The notes under the pieces were generated by a model. That model saw nothing but the letters and a program-made list of their open reading frames with translations. It was not told the origin of the DNA and did no database searches. Positions 1-8,835 of a stretch of DNA of 38,009 nucleotides are shown here, in pieces (the first letter of the stretch is position 1; every line of letters begins with the position of its first letter). The DNA is from Gammaproteobacteria bacterium UBA2168 (GTDB lineage Bacteria; Pseudomonadota; Gammaproteobacteria; Pseudomonadales; Azotimanducaceae), in NCBI GenBank assembly GCA_002327525.1, contig DCWG01000110.1, positions 1 to 38,009 of the forward strand. The letters are read 5' to 3'. Made by a program: the position numbers and the translations under genes.

Positions 1-390
1 CGTCATGGAATAGCAGATGCGTTTGTGCCCTTCGAGCAGCGGTTTGAGGAACGTCTCTTTCTGATAGTCGGTACCGTGTTCCAGGAGCGTGAGCATGGTC
101 GCGTCATCCGGCCCCTGCGTGTTTAATGATAGGGCGCCCAGAAAGCTCTCGCCGAGTTCCATCTGCACCAGCGCATTTGCCAGGGGTTTGAGTCCCATGC
201 CGCCATGCTCGGGCGGGATGAAAGGGCACCACAGCTCCTCGCTGCGAGCTTTCTGCCGAAGTTCGAGAAGCACGGTATCGAAATTCTCCACTGTGCACTT
301 TTCCTCCGCCGGAATGCACTCTTCCTGCACGAAGGCACGCACCTTTGCGCGGACGGCTTTTGTCTCTTCCGGTATCTCGAAGTCAATCAT
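1..390 (-). CDS. Acyl-CoA dehydrogenase, N-terminal part (runs off left edge)
   Basis: Reading the minus strand from an ATG at 390-388 gives 130 open codons to the window edge. The product starts MIDFEIPEETKAVRAKVRAF, a typical acyl-CoA dehydrogenase N-terminal helix, and continues with PFIPPEHGGMG and a region reading LNTQGPDDATMLTLLEHGT, the usual N-domain that precedes the FAD-binding beta domain. A ribosome site (GAAGGA) sits about 8 nt upstream of the ATG. The family oxidises acyl-CoA thioesters at C2-C3 with FAD. The catalytic Glu and the C-terminal half lie outside the window. The gene is divergent from the CoA-transferase remnant at 554, which fits acyl-CoA catabolism. The substrate cannot be inferred. 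Confidence 0.85.
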   Translation of the reverse strand, partial: MIDFEIPEETKAVRAKVRAFVQEECIPAEEKCTVENFDTVLLELRQKARSEELWCPFIPPEHGGMGLKPLANALVQMELGESFLGALSLNTQGPDDATMLTLLEHGTDYQKETFLKPLLEGHKRICYSMT

Positions 391-553
391 GGGATGGTTC
401 CTTCTGCGTCGTCTTTGCGTTTGGTAGTCATAGGTAGTCAAACAAATATAATCAGCCATATCCACAAGAGCGGGAATTCATGCCCCTGCAGACAACTCCA
501 CGCCGTGTACCCGGGCGCGTGCGCGATGAATTGACGGAAGCGGGAATGGCGAC
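391..553. promoter_or_regulatory. Divergent intergenic region with a TATAAT box
   Basis: This 163-nt gap separates the acyl-CoA dehydrogenase (minus) from the CoA-transferase remnant (plus). It holds an exact TATAAT at 447-452 on the plus strand and a short direct repeat, GTAGTCA, at 425-431 and 435-441. No good -35 box is found at 16-18 nt, so the promoter is only a suggestion. Confidence 0.25.
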
Positions 554-2634
554 GTGACCGAGCCGGCTTTCCTCGAGAACCTCGAACTGCTCGTGCTCGC
601 GGCGGACGATGCGGCCGCACCCTGTATCCGTGCAGCGGCGTTTGCAGCACGGCTCGCCGCAAACTGTGGCGCCAGGGTGACATTGTCCTCGAACATCGCG
701 CTCGCCGGGGACCGGTTCACGACCCGAAACCTGCCTACCTGGTCACCAGCGCCTGGCGAGACTGCAGGTGCGTGGGCTCGTGCAAACCCGGCAAGAATGC
801 TGATCACGGCCACCACGCAACACTCCCGAACGCCGTGCGCCGACGATGTCAGCATCGTCGAGATCACCATGGATGCAGGAGAGAGCGAGGCGACACTATT
901 CGCGAGTTCGGGCCTCGCCGATCTGCTCGGTGATCCCTCCCGCGCGCCGCTGTTCCCCAAAGGCCAGTTCGGCGCAGCAACCACCCCGGCTATGCCACCT
1001 TCACCGCGCTCTGTGGCCTGCACATCACGCGAGAGCGATTTCATCTCGCCGACACGGCCATCGTGTCCGGCACGGACACCCTCAGCTGGATCAACTGGAA
1101 AGCCGCCTCCGCTTCCATTTCGGGTGCCGACATCCACCGGGAAGGTGCCAATGCGGAATGGCCCGTGCTCCCCTGCCTCGACGGCTACGTGGCGATGGTG
1201 TACACGGAGCGCGACTGGCCGGCGCTGGTGGAAATGATAAACGTTGAGGCACTGCGCGCGCCGCAGTATTCACACCCCAAGGCGCGCAACCAGCACCGCA
1301 GCAGCTATCTGGACATCATGCGAGCCTGGATGGCCGACAAGACCAAAATGCAACTCACCGACCTCTTTCAGCGCTATGCCATCCCCGCGGCGGCTGTCTC
1401 CACCCCTTCTGATCTTCTCGACGATCCGCTACTCGCACATCGTAAGGCGCTGCCATTCATGGAAGATGCGCAGGGCACGCGGTTGCAAACACCCGCCCCA
1501 CCCCACCGTATCACCCGGCGTCAGTCCGGGCGCCCCGGTCGTGCCAGCAAGGAATCGGAACCGGGTCTGCCCCTGTCCGGTTTTCGCATCGTCGATCTCG
1601 GCATCATCACTGCAGGGGCCGGCACGACCGCACTGCTGGCGGATCTGGGCGCCGAGGTGATCAAGATCGAATCGGACCGCTACCCCGATCCGCTGCGAGC
1701 CTGGGCGGGATCAGACGACTCACCGCTGTTCAAATTCAACAATCGCAACAAAGTGGGGGTCGCGCTGGATCTCAAGACTGACGAGGGCAAGGCGCACTTC
1801 CTGGAGCTCGTGGCCGGTGCCGATGCTGTGGTAGAGAATTTCCGGCGGGGTGTACTCGACCGGCTCGGCTTTTCGTTCGACACACTGGTTCACCACAGGC
1901 CGGGTGTTCTGCTCGCATCCATCTCGGGGCAGGGTCTGGACGGGCCGGGCAGCCAGGGCGGAACCTATGGTTCGACGCTCGAAGCTTCGTGCGGATTTGC
2001 AGCGCAGACCTGTTATGAGGACGGACAACCATACATCACGGGTCGCAACGTCAACTATCCCGACCAGACCGTCTGTCTGTACGCGGCGGCCATGGTGGCG
2101 CTGGCTCTGCACCACAGCCGCAGGTCCGGGGATGCGATGCATCTCGATATCTCACAGCGTGACGTCGCGCTTTACATGCTGGGAGAAGAACTGGAGCGTG
2201 TTTCCAGGGTCCCGGTGGCGGCAGCCGCAACACCCGAACTGGCACTCGAGGACATGTTCTGCTGCAGCGATGCACGCTGGGTAGCGCTGGCCGTGCCCCG
2301 GCACTGTCCGGTGCCGACCCAGGGTCCCGACGCCTGGACGCACGCCGCCGTCTCGCTCTGGTGCGCGGGACACACGTCCATCGATGTGCAGCGCATCTGT
2401 CGTCAGGCTGGAAGCGGTGCGGCGCGCGCGGTGTTCGGTTCCGAGATGTACGCCGAGCAGGTGCAACGATCAAGCAGCGCGTTCCAGACCTCTCCCTCCG
2501 GGGACGTGGTCAAGGGATTTCCCTTCCAGTTCTCCCACCGGCCCATGGACATTCGCCTCAATGCACCCTCGATCGGGACACCCTCGATCGGGACACACAC
2601 CGATCTGTACCTTAGGAAAAACCAGCCACTCTAG
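554..2634 (+). pseudogene. Double-domain type III CoA-transferase (CaiB/BaiF), broken by a frameshift
   Basis: From a GTG at 554 one frame reads CoA-transferase sequence to about FPKGQFGA (near 978). The homologous sequence then continues one frame over as NHPGYATFTALCGLHITRERF from about 979 to the stop at 2634. One missing base near 975-985 explains it. The first domain ends with the usual tail (WPVLPC, YTERDWPALVE, IPAAAVSTPSDLL). The second domain starts at GFRIVDLGIITAGAGTTALLADLGAEVIKIE and has the HLDIS motif with the family's catalytic Asp. CaiB/BaiF enzymes move CoA between organic acids. The region between the Asp motif and the C-terminus (about 2280-2460) looks short and diverged, and a 15-bp duplication sits near the end. 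A single sequencing error could also account for the frameshift, so an intact gene of about 690 residues is possible. Confidence 0.75.
2566..2595 (+). repeat. Perfect 15-bp tandem duplication
   Basis: CCCTCGATCGGGACA occurs twice back to back. It duplicates five codons (PSIGT) in frame inside the C-terminal NAPSIGxHTD motif of the CoA-transferase remnant, where relatives have a single APSxGxHT. It looks like a recent slippage event. Confidence 0.9.
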
Positions 2635-2716
2635 AAAGCCCACAGGAGAGAACCGACATGTCACTTGCCCGCGTGGTGCGGAACCCCCAACCTTCACCCA
2701 ACTGGGAGTGCCCTGG

Positions 2717-3382
2717 ATGAATGTCTCGCAAGCCGTTTTGAAGCGTCGCACAATTCGGGGATTCAAAGCCGATCCCGTGCCCAATGACACGATCGTCGAG
2801 GTGATCGATATCGCACGGCACGCCCCCTCCAACAGCAACACACAACCCTGGCATATCGCCGTGGTCTCCGGCGCACCCCGTGACAAGCTGGAGAAGGCGA
2901 TCTTCAAGGAGATCAACTCGGGCAAGAAACCCTATCCGACCTTTCCGAGCGGGGGCGTGGGACTCACCGGTGTGTACAAACAGCGTCAGTACGACTGCGC
3001 CTTCAGCTACTACGCGACTATGGGCATCGCCCGCGAGGACGTGCCGGCACGCCAGGCACTGCTCCTGAAAAACTGGGAGTTTTTCGGAGCACCACATGTC
3101 GCCTTTCTCTCCATGCCGGAAACCATGCACCGCGCCAACGCCATCGACATCGGCATCTTCCTGCAAACGGTCATGCTGTTGTTCGTGGAACGGGGTGTGT
3201 CGTGCTGTCCGCAGGGAGCGCTCGGCAGCTATCCTGGGCCAGTACGGGAAATCGCCGACATCCCTCGAGACAACGCTATTCTGTGTGGTCTGTCTTTCGG
3301 CTACGCACAGGAGGACGCGCTCATCAACGAGGTGAAAATGCAGCGTGAACCGCTGGACGTCGTCGCTTCATTTACCACCTGA
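2717..3382 (+). CDS. Nitroreductase-family FMN oxidoreductase
   Basis: The 221-residue product starts MNVSQAVLKRRTIRGFK, the standard FMN-binding N-terminus of nitroreductases (Arg-rich RRTIRGF), followed by ARHAPSNSNTQPWH, the second flavin-binding segment. The C-terminal part has GALGSYPGPVREIADIP and a typical LSFGYAQED ending. Family members are FMN-dependent, NAD(P)H-using homodimers acting on nitro compounds, quinones or related acceptors; the physiological substrate is unknown. ATG 2717 is chosen because GGGAG lies 8 nt upstream and the family N-terminus begins there; the frame stays open upstream without family similarity. A second ATG at 2658 with a good AGGAG opens only a 20-codon frame. 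The gene follows the broken CoA-transferase and precedes another remnant. Confidence 0.88.
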   Translation: MNVSQAVLKRRTIRGFKADPVPNDTIVEVIDIARHAPSNSNTQPWHIAVVSGAPRDKLEKAIFKEINSGKKPYPTFPSGGVGLTGVYKQRQYDCAFSYYATMGIAREDVPARQALLLKNWEFFGAPHVAFLSMPETMHRANAIDIGIFLQTVMLLFVERGVSCCPQGALGSYPGPVREIADIPRDNAILCGLSFGYAQEDALINEVKMQREPLDVVASFTT

Positions 3383-3407
3383 AAGCCCGATCTTCGGAGA
3401 CACCACA

Positions 3408-3902
3408 TTGAACATAGACCCGAAATGGCTGGAGCCCACCTGGTTCATCGACAGCGACAGCAAAACCGTCCGGCGCTTCGCGGACGCCGCCTGCGGTGAC
3501 GCGAAAGATCCCGTGGACATGGCCAGTGCACTCTTTCACGCGATACGCGACGAAATTCGCTACAACCCCTAGGCGATGGCCAACACGCCGCACGCCTTTC
3601 GCGCGAGCACGGTGGCGCTATCCGAGAGCAATTGGTGCATTTCCAAGCCAGTGTTGTTAGCCGACGCGTGCAAACCACCGCGTGTCTACACACATCGCTG
3701 GCAGGTGGGCGACACTGTCGTTTGGGACAATCGCTGCCTCATGCACCGTGCCCGAGCCTACGATGCGAAGTATGCACGTATTCTACGCGGCGCTCGCATC
3801 TCCGGAAATCCCGCAAGTGAACTTGCGCCACCTACGCTGACGAGCGGGCGGACGCGTTTCATCCATCCACGAAAAACACCTCGCCGCTCTCCGCGTGAGT
3901 AA
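3408..3902 (+). pseudogene. Chimeric remnant: transglutaminase-like N-part joined to a TauD/TfdA dioxygenase C-part
   Basis: From a TTG at 3408 (GGAG upstream) the frame reads like a transglutaminase-like protein: WFIDSDSKTVRRFADAA, then FHAIRDEIRYNP. It hits TAG at 3570-3572 exactly where relatives have Tyr (RYNPY). The same frame continues with AFRASTVALSESNWCISKPV, the region around the family's catalytic Cys, with WCI in place. After ACKPP the similarity switches abruptly to the end of an alpha-ketoglutarate dioxygenase: YTHRWQVGDTVVWDNR, then MHRA (the distal iron-binding His) and RGARISG. So two unrelated genes were fused by a deletion near 3685 and the result carries an in-frame stop. 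It cannot make either enzyme. Confidence 0.75.
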
Positions 3903-3908
3903 CGTAGT

Positions 3909-4787
3909 TCAGCGCTTGGGCGGATGTGCTGCTCTCATGTCGAGCAGCCGTTCGGCTTCCGGCTCCAGATCCTCGAACGTGGCGTCCACGCCGAGTTCGA
4001 CCGCATCATTGACGAACACCTGAGAGCGGTAGTAGCGCCCGCCCGCGGCGTTGATCACGACACCGTTCGGCGCCTCCTCGGAACACATGTACAGCACCGC
4101 GGGACTCACCAGTTTGGGTGCTGACTTCGGGGGCGGGTCATTCACGTCGAAGTCGCGCCCCGGAATGGTGGCGATCATGCGGGTGGCCGCACCCGGCGCC
4201 AAGGTATTGATACGCACGTTGTTCCTCGCACCTTCCAGCGCCAGTACGTTCATCATACCGAGCATACCCATCTTCGCAGCACCGTAGTTGGCCTGGCCGA
4301 AATTTCCATAGATGCCGCTACCGGAACTGGTCAGCACCACGCGCCCGTACTTTTGCTCGTTCATGATCGGCCAGGCCGCATGCGTGACATATGCACTGCC
4401 GTTGAGATGCACGTTGATGACGATATCCCATTCGTCCATCGTCATCTTCTTGAAGGATTTGTCACGCAGAATGCCGGCGTTGTTCACCAGAATGTCGACA
4501 CGACCGTAGGCGCTGATGGCATCGTCGATGATGGACTGCGCCCCCGCCCTGTCGGAAACCGATGCCTTGTTGGCAATCGCGGTACCACCCGCCTCCACTA
4601 TCTCCTGTACAACGGCGTCGGCGGAATCGCCGGATCCGGAGCCATCCACCGCACCGCCAAGATCGTTGACCACGACCTTCGCGCCACGCTTTGCAAATTC
4701 ATGGGCATGAGACCGGCCAAGACCGTTGCCGGCACCCGTGATCACCACCACCTTGTCCTGGAATTCGCTGTGCTGATAATCGCTCAT
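3909..4787 (-). CDS. Short-chain dehydrogenase/reductase, 3-hydroxyacyl-CoA dehydrogenase type
   Basis: The 292-residue product resembles the dehydrogenase domain of peroxisomal multifunctional enzyme type 2. It has the Rossmann motif VVITGAGNGLGRSHA near residue 18, the insert VVVNDLGGAVDGSGS typical of that subgroup, NNAGILRDKSF, the catalytic Ser in LTSSGSG, and YGAAK (Tyr and Lys). Such enzymes oxidise 3-hydroxyacyl-CoA with NAD. ATG 4787 is preferred over the longer upstream frame because a strong GGGAGGA lies just before it and the SDR domain begins soon after. It stands alone on the minus strand, next to the GMC dehydrogenase pair, and fits the acyl-CoA theme of this region. The exact substrate is not known. 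Confidence 0.88.
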   Translation of the reverse strand: MSDYQHSEFQDKVVVITGAGNGLGRSHAHEFAKRGAKVVVNDLGGAVDGSGSGDSADAVVQEIVEAGGTAIANKASVSDRAGAQSIIDDAISAYGRVDILVNNAGILRDKSFKKMTMDEWDIVINVHLNGSAYVTHAAWPIMNEQKYGRVVLTSSGSGIYGNFGQANYGAAKMGMLGMMNVLALEGARNNVRINTLAPGAATRMIATIPGRDFDVNDPPPKSAPKLVSPAVLYMCSEEAPNGVVINAAGGRYYRSQVFVNDAVELGVDATFEDLEPEAERLLDMRAAHPPKR

Positions 4788-4937
4788 GTTTCCTCCCGAA
4801 TACGCTGAAGCAGACTCTGCATTCTCAGCTGCCCGACAAATGCGTACAAGCACTCGCAACGCAGGGAAAATCCGTAGATTTGGGTGCATCGTACCCGCGC
4901 GTGCCCACGCAACCGCAGAGCGGCGGCGTCCGTCACG

Positions 4938-5384
4938 TCATTTTCGGTAGGTTCGCGAGTTCTGCACCACCGGGTCCAGCAACGAGAGATCGCCCTCCTC
5001 GATGCTGTTACCCCTCGGGAAAGGCGGCCCTGGTTCCATGCCGATGCCCACCATTACGCGTTCATCCTGGTAGTAGCAGTCATAGACTTGAAACAGCAGC
5101 CCTGCGAACAGTTCCGGCTGAGCCTCGCTGAACGCGAGTGCGTGAGCATGGCGCTCGGTGTAGGGAAGTTCGCCGAACGATGCATCTAACTGTTCGACGA
5201 TACCCACCAGCACGGGAATGAACTCCGCACTCTTTTTGCGCAGGTAAGCCACGAGATCCAGCGTTCCTGCGCTTGGCATTTTGCCGTCGTCGCTCTCCGG
5301 AAGCACCGCGTCCAGGAGTGCTGCAAGTGTCTTCTGCTGGGCGGGTGTCAGCGGATGGTCGGTCGTTATCACATTGTCATTCAT
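4938..5384 (-). CDS. Small subunit of a GMC dehydrogenase (gluconate 2-dehydrogenase subunit 3-like)
   Basis: This 148-residue protein begins 5 nt after the stop of the GMC oxidoreductase and is surely co-expressed with it. It has the features of the gluconate dehydrogenase subunit 3 family: a start like LTPAQQKTLAALLDAVLP, a helical middle part and a conserved YDCYYQDERVMVGIG segment near the end. Family members are accessory subunits that bind the flavoprotein. Most carry a Tat or Sec signal; none is visible here, which suggests the complex stays in the cytoplasm. No cytochrome c subunit follows, unlike the classical three-subunit enzymes. Confidence 0.75.
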   Translation of the reverse strand: MNDNVITTDHPLTPAQQKTLAALLDAVLPESDDGKMPSAGTLDLVAYLRKKSAEFIPVLVGIVEQLDASFGELPYTERHAHALAFSEAQPELFAGLLFQVYDCYYQDERVMVGIGMEPGPPFPRGNSIEEGDLSLLDPVVQNSRTYRK

Positions 5385-5389
5385 GGTGA

Positions 5390-7006
5390 TCAGTCGAACA
5401 GGTTAGCGAGGTTTTTCTTCATGGTATCGGCAACATAGAGCGCAAGCGCCTGGATGGTGCTGGTCGGATTCACACCCCCGGCAGTGACGAAAACACTGCC
5501 GTCGACGATGAACAGATTTTTGACATCATGACTGCGGCCCCAGGAATTCACCACGGAGGTCGCAGGGTCGTTACCCATCCTGGCGGTACCGAGCAGGTGC
5601 CACCCCGATACCTGTATCAGTCCTCCGTTGTATATCTCGGTCGCACCCGCCGCCTCCATGACCTCCTCCGCGCGAGCCAGACCATATTCCAGCATCCGCG
5701 TGCTGTTTTCACTGAGTTGGTATTGGATCCTGGGTGCGGGGATGCCGTCGGAGTCGACCAGTTCTGGATCGAGCGTGACGCAATTGTGCTCCTCGGGCAG
5801 ATCCTCACAGAGCACACCGATGGACGCAATGTGATCGAAGCGTTTTCGAAACGCCTCGTGATGTCCGGGACCCCATGGAATGGTTCCGGATGCAAAACCT
5901 CCCAGCGCGGTTGCCAGAGGACCCGGGCCGCGTGTGATCTGCATGTTATAACCTCGCACGAACCCCCGCGACAGGTCAGTTTCGTAGAATTCCTTACTGA
6001 GAATGCAGCAGCCGCTGGGCCCTTTGTGGCTGTCCAGGCGTTCCTCGAACACGCCCTGCACGAACCCGACGGGATGGAACATCAGATTCTTACCCACCAG
6101 ACCGCTGCTGTTGGCCAGCCCCTCCGGGAAGCGTTCCGACCTGGAGTTCAGCAGGATGCGCGGCGTACCGACACCGTTGCACGCCATCACGACGATTTCA
6201 GCCTTCTGGTGGACCTCGCTGCCTTCCTCATCGTAGTAGATGACACCATCCGCCATACCGTCACCGTTCAGAGTTATCTCACGTACCCGACAGCGCGTCC
6301 TCAGTTCTACCCCGGCCCGAATGGCTTCTGGCCAATAGGTGATATCGGTGCTCGATTTGGCACCCTGAGAACAGCCTGACATGCACGGCCCGAGGTTTAG
6401 GCATTTGTCCCGCCCCTCATAGGGGCGCGAAACGATGGCGCTGTCCGAAGGCCACCAGTGCCAGCCCAGCTTGTTGTAACCCCTGGCGACGGTTTCACCC
6501 ACCAGCCCCAATGGTACGGGCGGCAACGGGGGTTGCTTCGGCGGGTACATGGGATCACCAGCGAGCCCCGACACACCCATCATGCGGTCGTTCTGGCTGA
6601 AGTAGGGTTCCAGTTGTTCGTAGCTGACTGGCCAGTCTTCGGCCACACCGTCCAACGTTCTTACTTTGAAATCAGAGGGATGCAGCCGTGGAAAGTGCGC
6701 CGCGTAGAGGATGGTGCCACCGCCGACACCATTGAAATTGACTACGGTAATCGGCGATTCATCGTTGTTGATGGGATAGTCCGTCTCGAGTCCCCGCACG
6801 TTGGGATCGATGCTGAAGGAACCGAACTGGTGGCTCTCCCAGTCGGATCGGTTCGATGGATACTCTGCTGGATGGGGCCAGTCACCCTGCTCCAGGCACA
6901 CGATATGCATCCGTGTATCGGCGAGGCTCCAGGCAACGGCCGCTCCAGAGGCACCTGCGCCGATGATCAACACATCAACCGGTTGGTTGTCGGATGCCCG
7001 CGCCAT
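5390..7006 (-). CDS. GMC-family FAD oxidoreductase (large subunit)
   Basis: The 538-residue product is a glucose-methanol-choline oxidoreductase of the bacterial gluconate/fructose dehydrogenase branch. Visible parts are the FAD dinucleotide motif VDVLIIGAGASGAAVAWSLA near the start, the FNGVGGGTILYAAH segment that contacts FAD, a Cys-rich stretch CLNLGPCMSGCSQGAKSSTD found in this branch, and the C-terminal active-site region WHLLGTARMG (catalytic His) followed by GGVNPTSTIQALAL. These enzymes oxidise an alcohol group and pass electrons to a quinone or cytochrome. There is no signal peptide. It pairs with the small subunit just downstream. The substrate (sugar, sugar acid, sterol or other alcohol) cannot be told from sequence. 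Confidence 0.88.
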   Translation of the reverse strand: MARASDNQPVDVLIIGAGASGAAVAWSLADTRMHIVCLEQGDWPHPAEYPSNRSDWESHQFGSFSIDPNVRGLETDYPINNDESPITVVNFNGVGGGTILYAAHFPRLHPSDFKVRTLDGVAEDWPVSYEQLEPYFSQNDRMMGVSGLAGDPMYPPKQPPLPPVPLGLVGETVARGYNKLGWHWWPSDSAIVSRPYEGRDKCLNLGPCMSGCSQGAKSSTDITYWPEAIRAGVELRTRCRVREITLNGDGMADGVIYYDEEGSEVHQKAEIVVMACNGVGTPRILLNSRSERFPEGLANSSGLVGKNLMFHPVGFVQGVFEERLDSHKGPSGCCILSKEFYETDLSRGFVRGYNMQITRGPGPLATALGGFASGTIPWGPGHHEAFRKRFDHIASIGVLCEDLPEEHNCVTLDPELVDSDGIPAPRIQYQLSENSTRMLEYGLARAEEVMEAAGATEIYNGGLIQVSGWHLLGTARMGNDPATSVVNSWGRSHDVKNLFIVDGSVFVTAGGVNPTSTIQALALYVADTMKKNLANLFD

Positions 7007-7183
7007 CTCTGCCCCTTCTTGTCCGAACCGAGGTCCGAGAAGATATCATGAAGGGGGAGCGCGGGGGTGCAGCCGGAGCAAACCGTTGATGAAACGCACA
7101 CTTTCATCCGGCATTCAAACCTCTCGCGTTGTCCGGGTATCATCTGCCTCGCCACCACTACCACCAACGCAGGACACCTGAGC

Positions 7184-8224
7184 ATGAATTCATCCAACAG
7201 AATGAACGGCCAGTGGCGATTGAAGTCCCGACCGAGGGGAATGGTCACCGAAAACGACTTCGAATACGTGCAAGAACCGGTGCCTGAACTGAAGGCGGGC
7301 GAATTCCTGATCCGCAACCTCTACCTGGCTTTCGAACCCGCCATGCGCGGCTGGCTAAACGACGTGAAGAGCTACGTACCACCCGTTCAGCTTGGGGAGG
7401 TCATGCGCGCGAGCACCGTCGGCCAGGTGATCGAATCGAACAACCTCGACTTCGTTGAAGGTGAGTTCGTGTCCGGCATGCTCGGCTGGCAGGAGTTCGC
7501 CGTCTCCGACGCGGCCCCGGGGGTGATGGGCCGTATCGGAAAGGTACCCGAGGGCGTGGACCCCGTTCTCACGCTGAGTGCGCTGGGCGGCACCGGCCTC
7601 ACCGCGTACTTTGGCATGCTCGACATCGGCAGGCCCGAGGAAGGCGATGTTGTGGTGGTATCAGGGGCGGCCGGAGCCACTGGCTCGGTAGCGGGCCAGA
7701 TCGCGCGCATCAAGGGAGCCTCGAAAGTGATCGGCATCGCCGGCGGCGAGCGCAAGTGCAACTGGCTGGTCGACGACCTGGGATTCGATGCGGCTATCGA
7801 CTACAAGGCGCAGAACGTAAACGCACGCGTGCGTGAGGAATGCCCCAAAGGTATCGACGTGTTCTTCGACAACGTGGGGGGCGACATTCTGGATGACGCG
7901 CTGCTCAACATGGCGCAAAACGGACGCATCGTGCTGTGCGGCGCCATCTCATCCTACAACGAGGAAGAACTCCCACCCGGGCCGAAGAACTACATGCAAC
8001 TCGTGATTCGCCGTTGCACCATGCAGGGTTTCATTCTGATCGACTATTTCGACCAGGCCGCGCCGGCGGTGGCCGAACTCTCCCAATGGATCGCACAAGG
8101 CAGACTCAAACACGCCGAGGACGTACAGGAAGGCTTCGAGAATACGCCGAAGACCTTTCTGCGTCTGTTCGAAGGCAGGAACCTAGGCAAACAACTGCTG
8201 AAGATCGCCGACGTACAGCCGTGA
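7184..8224 (+). CDS. NADP-dependent MDR reductase (zinc-free, alkenal/enone reductase type)
   Basis: The 346-residue product belongs to the leukotriene B4 12-hydroxydehydrogenase/CurA branch of the medium-chain reductases. It has FEPAMRGWLND near the start, ALGGTGLTAYFGM, the nucleotide-binding VVVSGAAGATGSVAGQIAR, and DVFFDNVGGDILD. It lacks the Cys ligands of zinc alcohol dehydrogenases. Relatives reduce C=C bonds of alkenals and enones with NADPH. ATG 7184 is chosen because the domain starts there and AGGA lies 9 nt upstream; the longer frame upstream has no family similarity. It is divergent from the GMC dehydrogenase across a 177-nt gap in which I see no clear promoter. Confidence 0.88.
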   Translation: MNSSNRMNGQWRLKSRPRGMVTENDFEYVQEPVPELKAGEFLIRNLYLAFEPAMRGWLNDVKSYVPPVQLGEVMRASTVGQVIESNNLDFVEGEFVSGMLGWQEFAVSDAAPGVMGRIGKVPEGVDPVLTLSALGGTGLTAYFGMLDIGRPEEGDVVVVSGAAGATGSVAGQIARIKGASKVIGIAGGERKCNWLVDDLGFDAAIDYKAQNVNARVREECPKGIDVFFDNVGGDILDDALLNMAQNGRIVLCGAISSYNEEELPPGPKNYMQLVIRRCTMQGFILIDYFDQAAPAVAELSQWIAQGRLKHAEDVQEGFENTPKTFLRLFEGRNLGKQLLKIADVQP

Positions 8225-8266
8225 GGAATCTCGGATTCTGGAGGGATGCGACCATCGGATCGAAGT

Positions 8267-8677
8267 TCAGGCGCCCGGGGCCGGTGTGTCGGCCGCCATA
8301 GAGGCCAGGAACAGATCCTTCAGGCTGAGTATGCCCAGAGGACGGCCCTCCTCCACGACGGGTAAGTGACGGATGCCGTGGGTTTTCATCAGCTGAAGGC
8401 AGTGCTCCAGCGTGTCGTCGCGCGTAACGGTAACCACTTCCGTCGTCATCACCTCCGAGACCTTGGTCGTTTCAGCTACATTACGGCTGAGAATCACTTT
8501 TCGGACGTAGTCGCGCTCGGACAGAATCCCGACCAGGTAGTCTTCGATCTGCACCAGAAGCGCTCCGATGTTCTCCGCGTTCATCTTCTCCAGGGCTTCA
8601 TAGACTGACGCAAGAGGTTCTATCCACACGACATCACGGCCCTTTGCGTCCAACAAATCGTCAACTGTACGATCCAC
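8267..8677 (-). CDS. Tandem CBS-domain protein
   Basis: The 136-residue protein is little more than two CBS repeats. The first covers SVYEALEKMNAENIGALLV and GILSERDYVRKVI; the second covers TLEHCLQLMKTHGIRHLPVV and GILSLKDLFLA. Such Bateman modules bind adenine nucleotides and act as energy sensors, but a stand-alone protein has no known partner by sequence alone. GTG 8677 is chosen because a perfect AGGAGG lies 4 nt before it; the frame is open further upstream to 8761 without similarity. It converges with the MDR reductase. It shows no link to its neighbours. Confidence 0.82.
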   Translation of the reverse strand: MDRTVDDLLDAKGRDVVWIEPLASVYEALEKMNAENIGALLVQIEDYLVGILSERDYVRKVILSRNVAETTKVSEVMTTEVVTVTRDDTLEHCLQLMKTHGIRHLPVVEEGRPLGILSLKDLFLASMAADTPAPGA

Positions 8678-8835
8678 TCTTCCTCCTGGCTGGTGATTTG
8701 CTGCTCCACCGGCCTGCATCGTGAGGTTGCAACCGGGGATCGCGAATGATAATTCATTCAACGTACATATCAGAAGGCGTAAAGAGCGGATTTTCCACGC
8801 TCACGTATCTGACGCCAGAGTGTCGAATCGCAACT

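Noticed and set aside
1720..2473. Long minus-strand frames opposite the first CoA-transferase
   Set aside because: They are Arg/Pro-rich shadows of a GC-rich coding strand with no family similarity or ribosome sites.
2658..2720. A 20-codon frame from ATG 2658 with a good AGGAG, ending in TGA overlapping the nitroreductase start, as a leader peptide
   Set aside because: No homology and no attenuator-like structure; the nitroreductase has its own ribosome site. It may be leftover sequence after the broken CoA-transferase.
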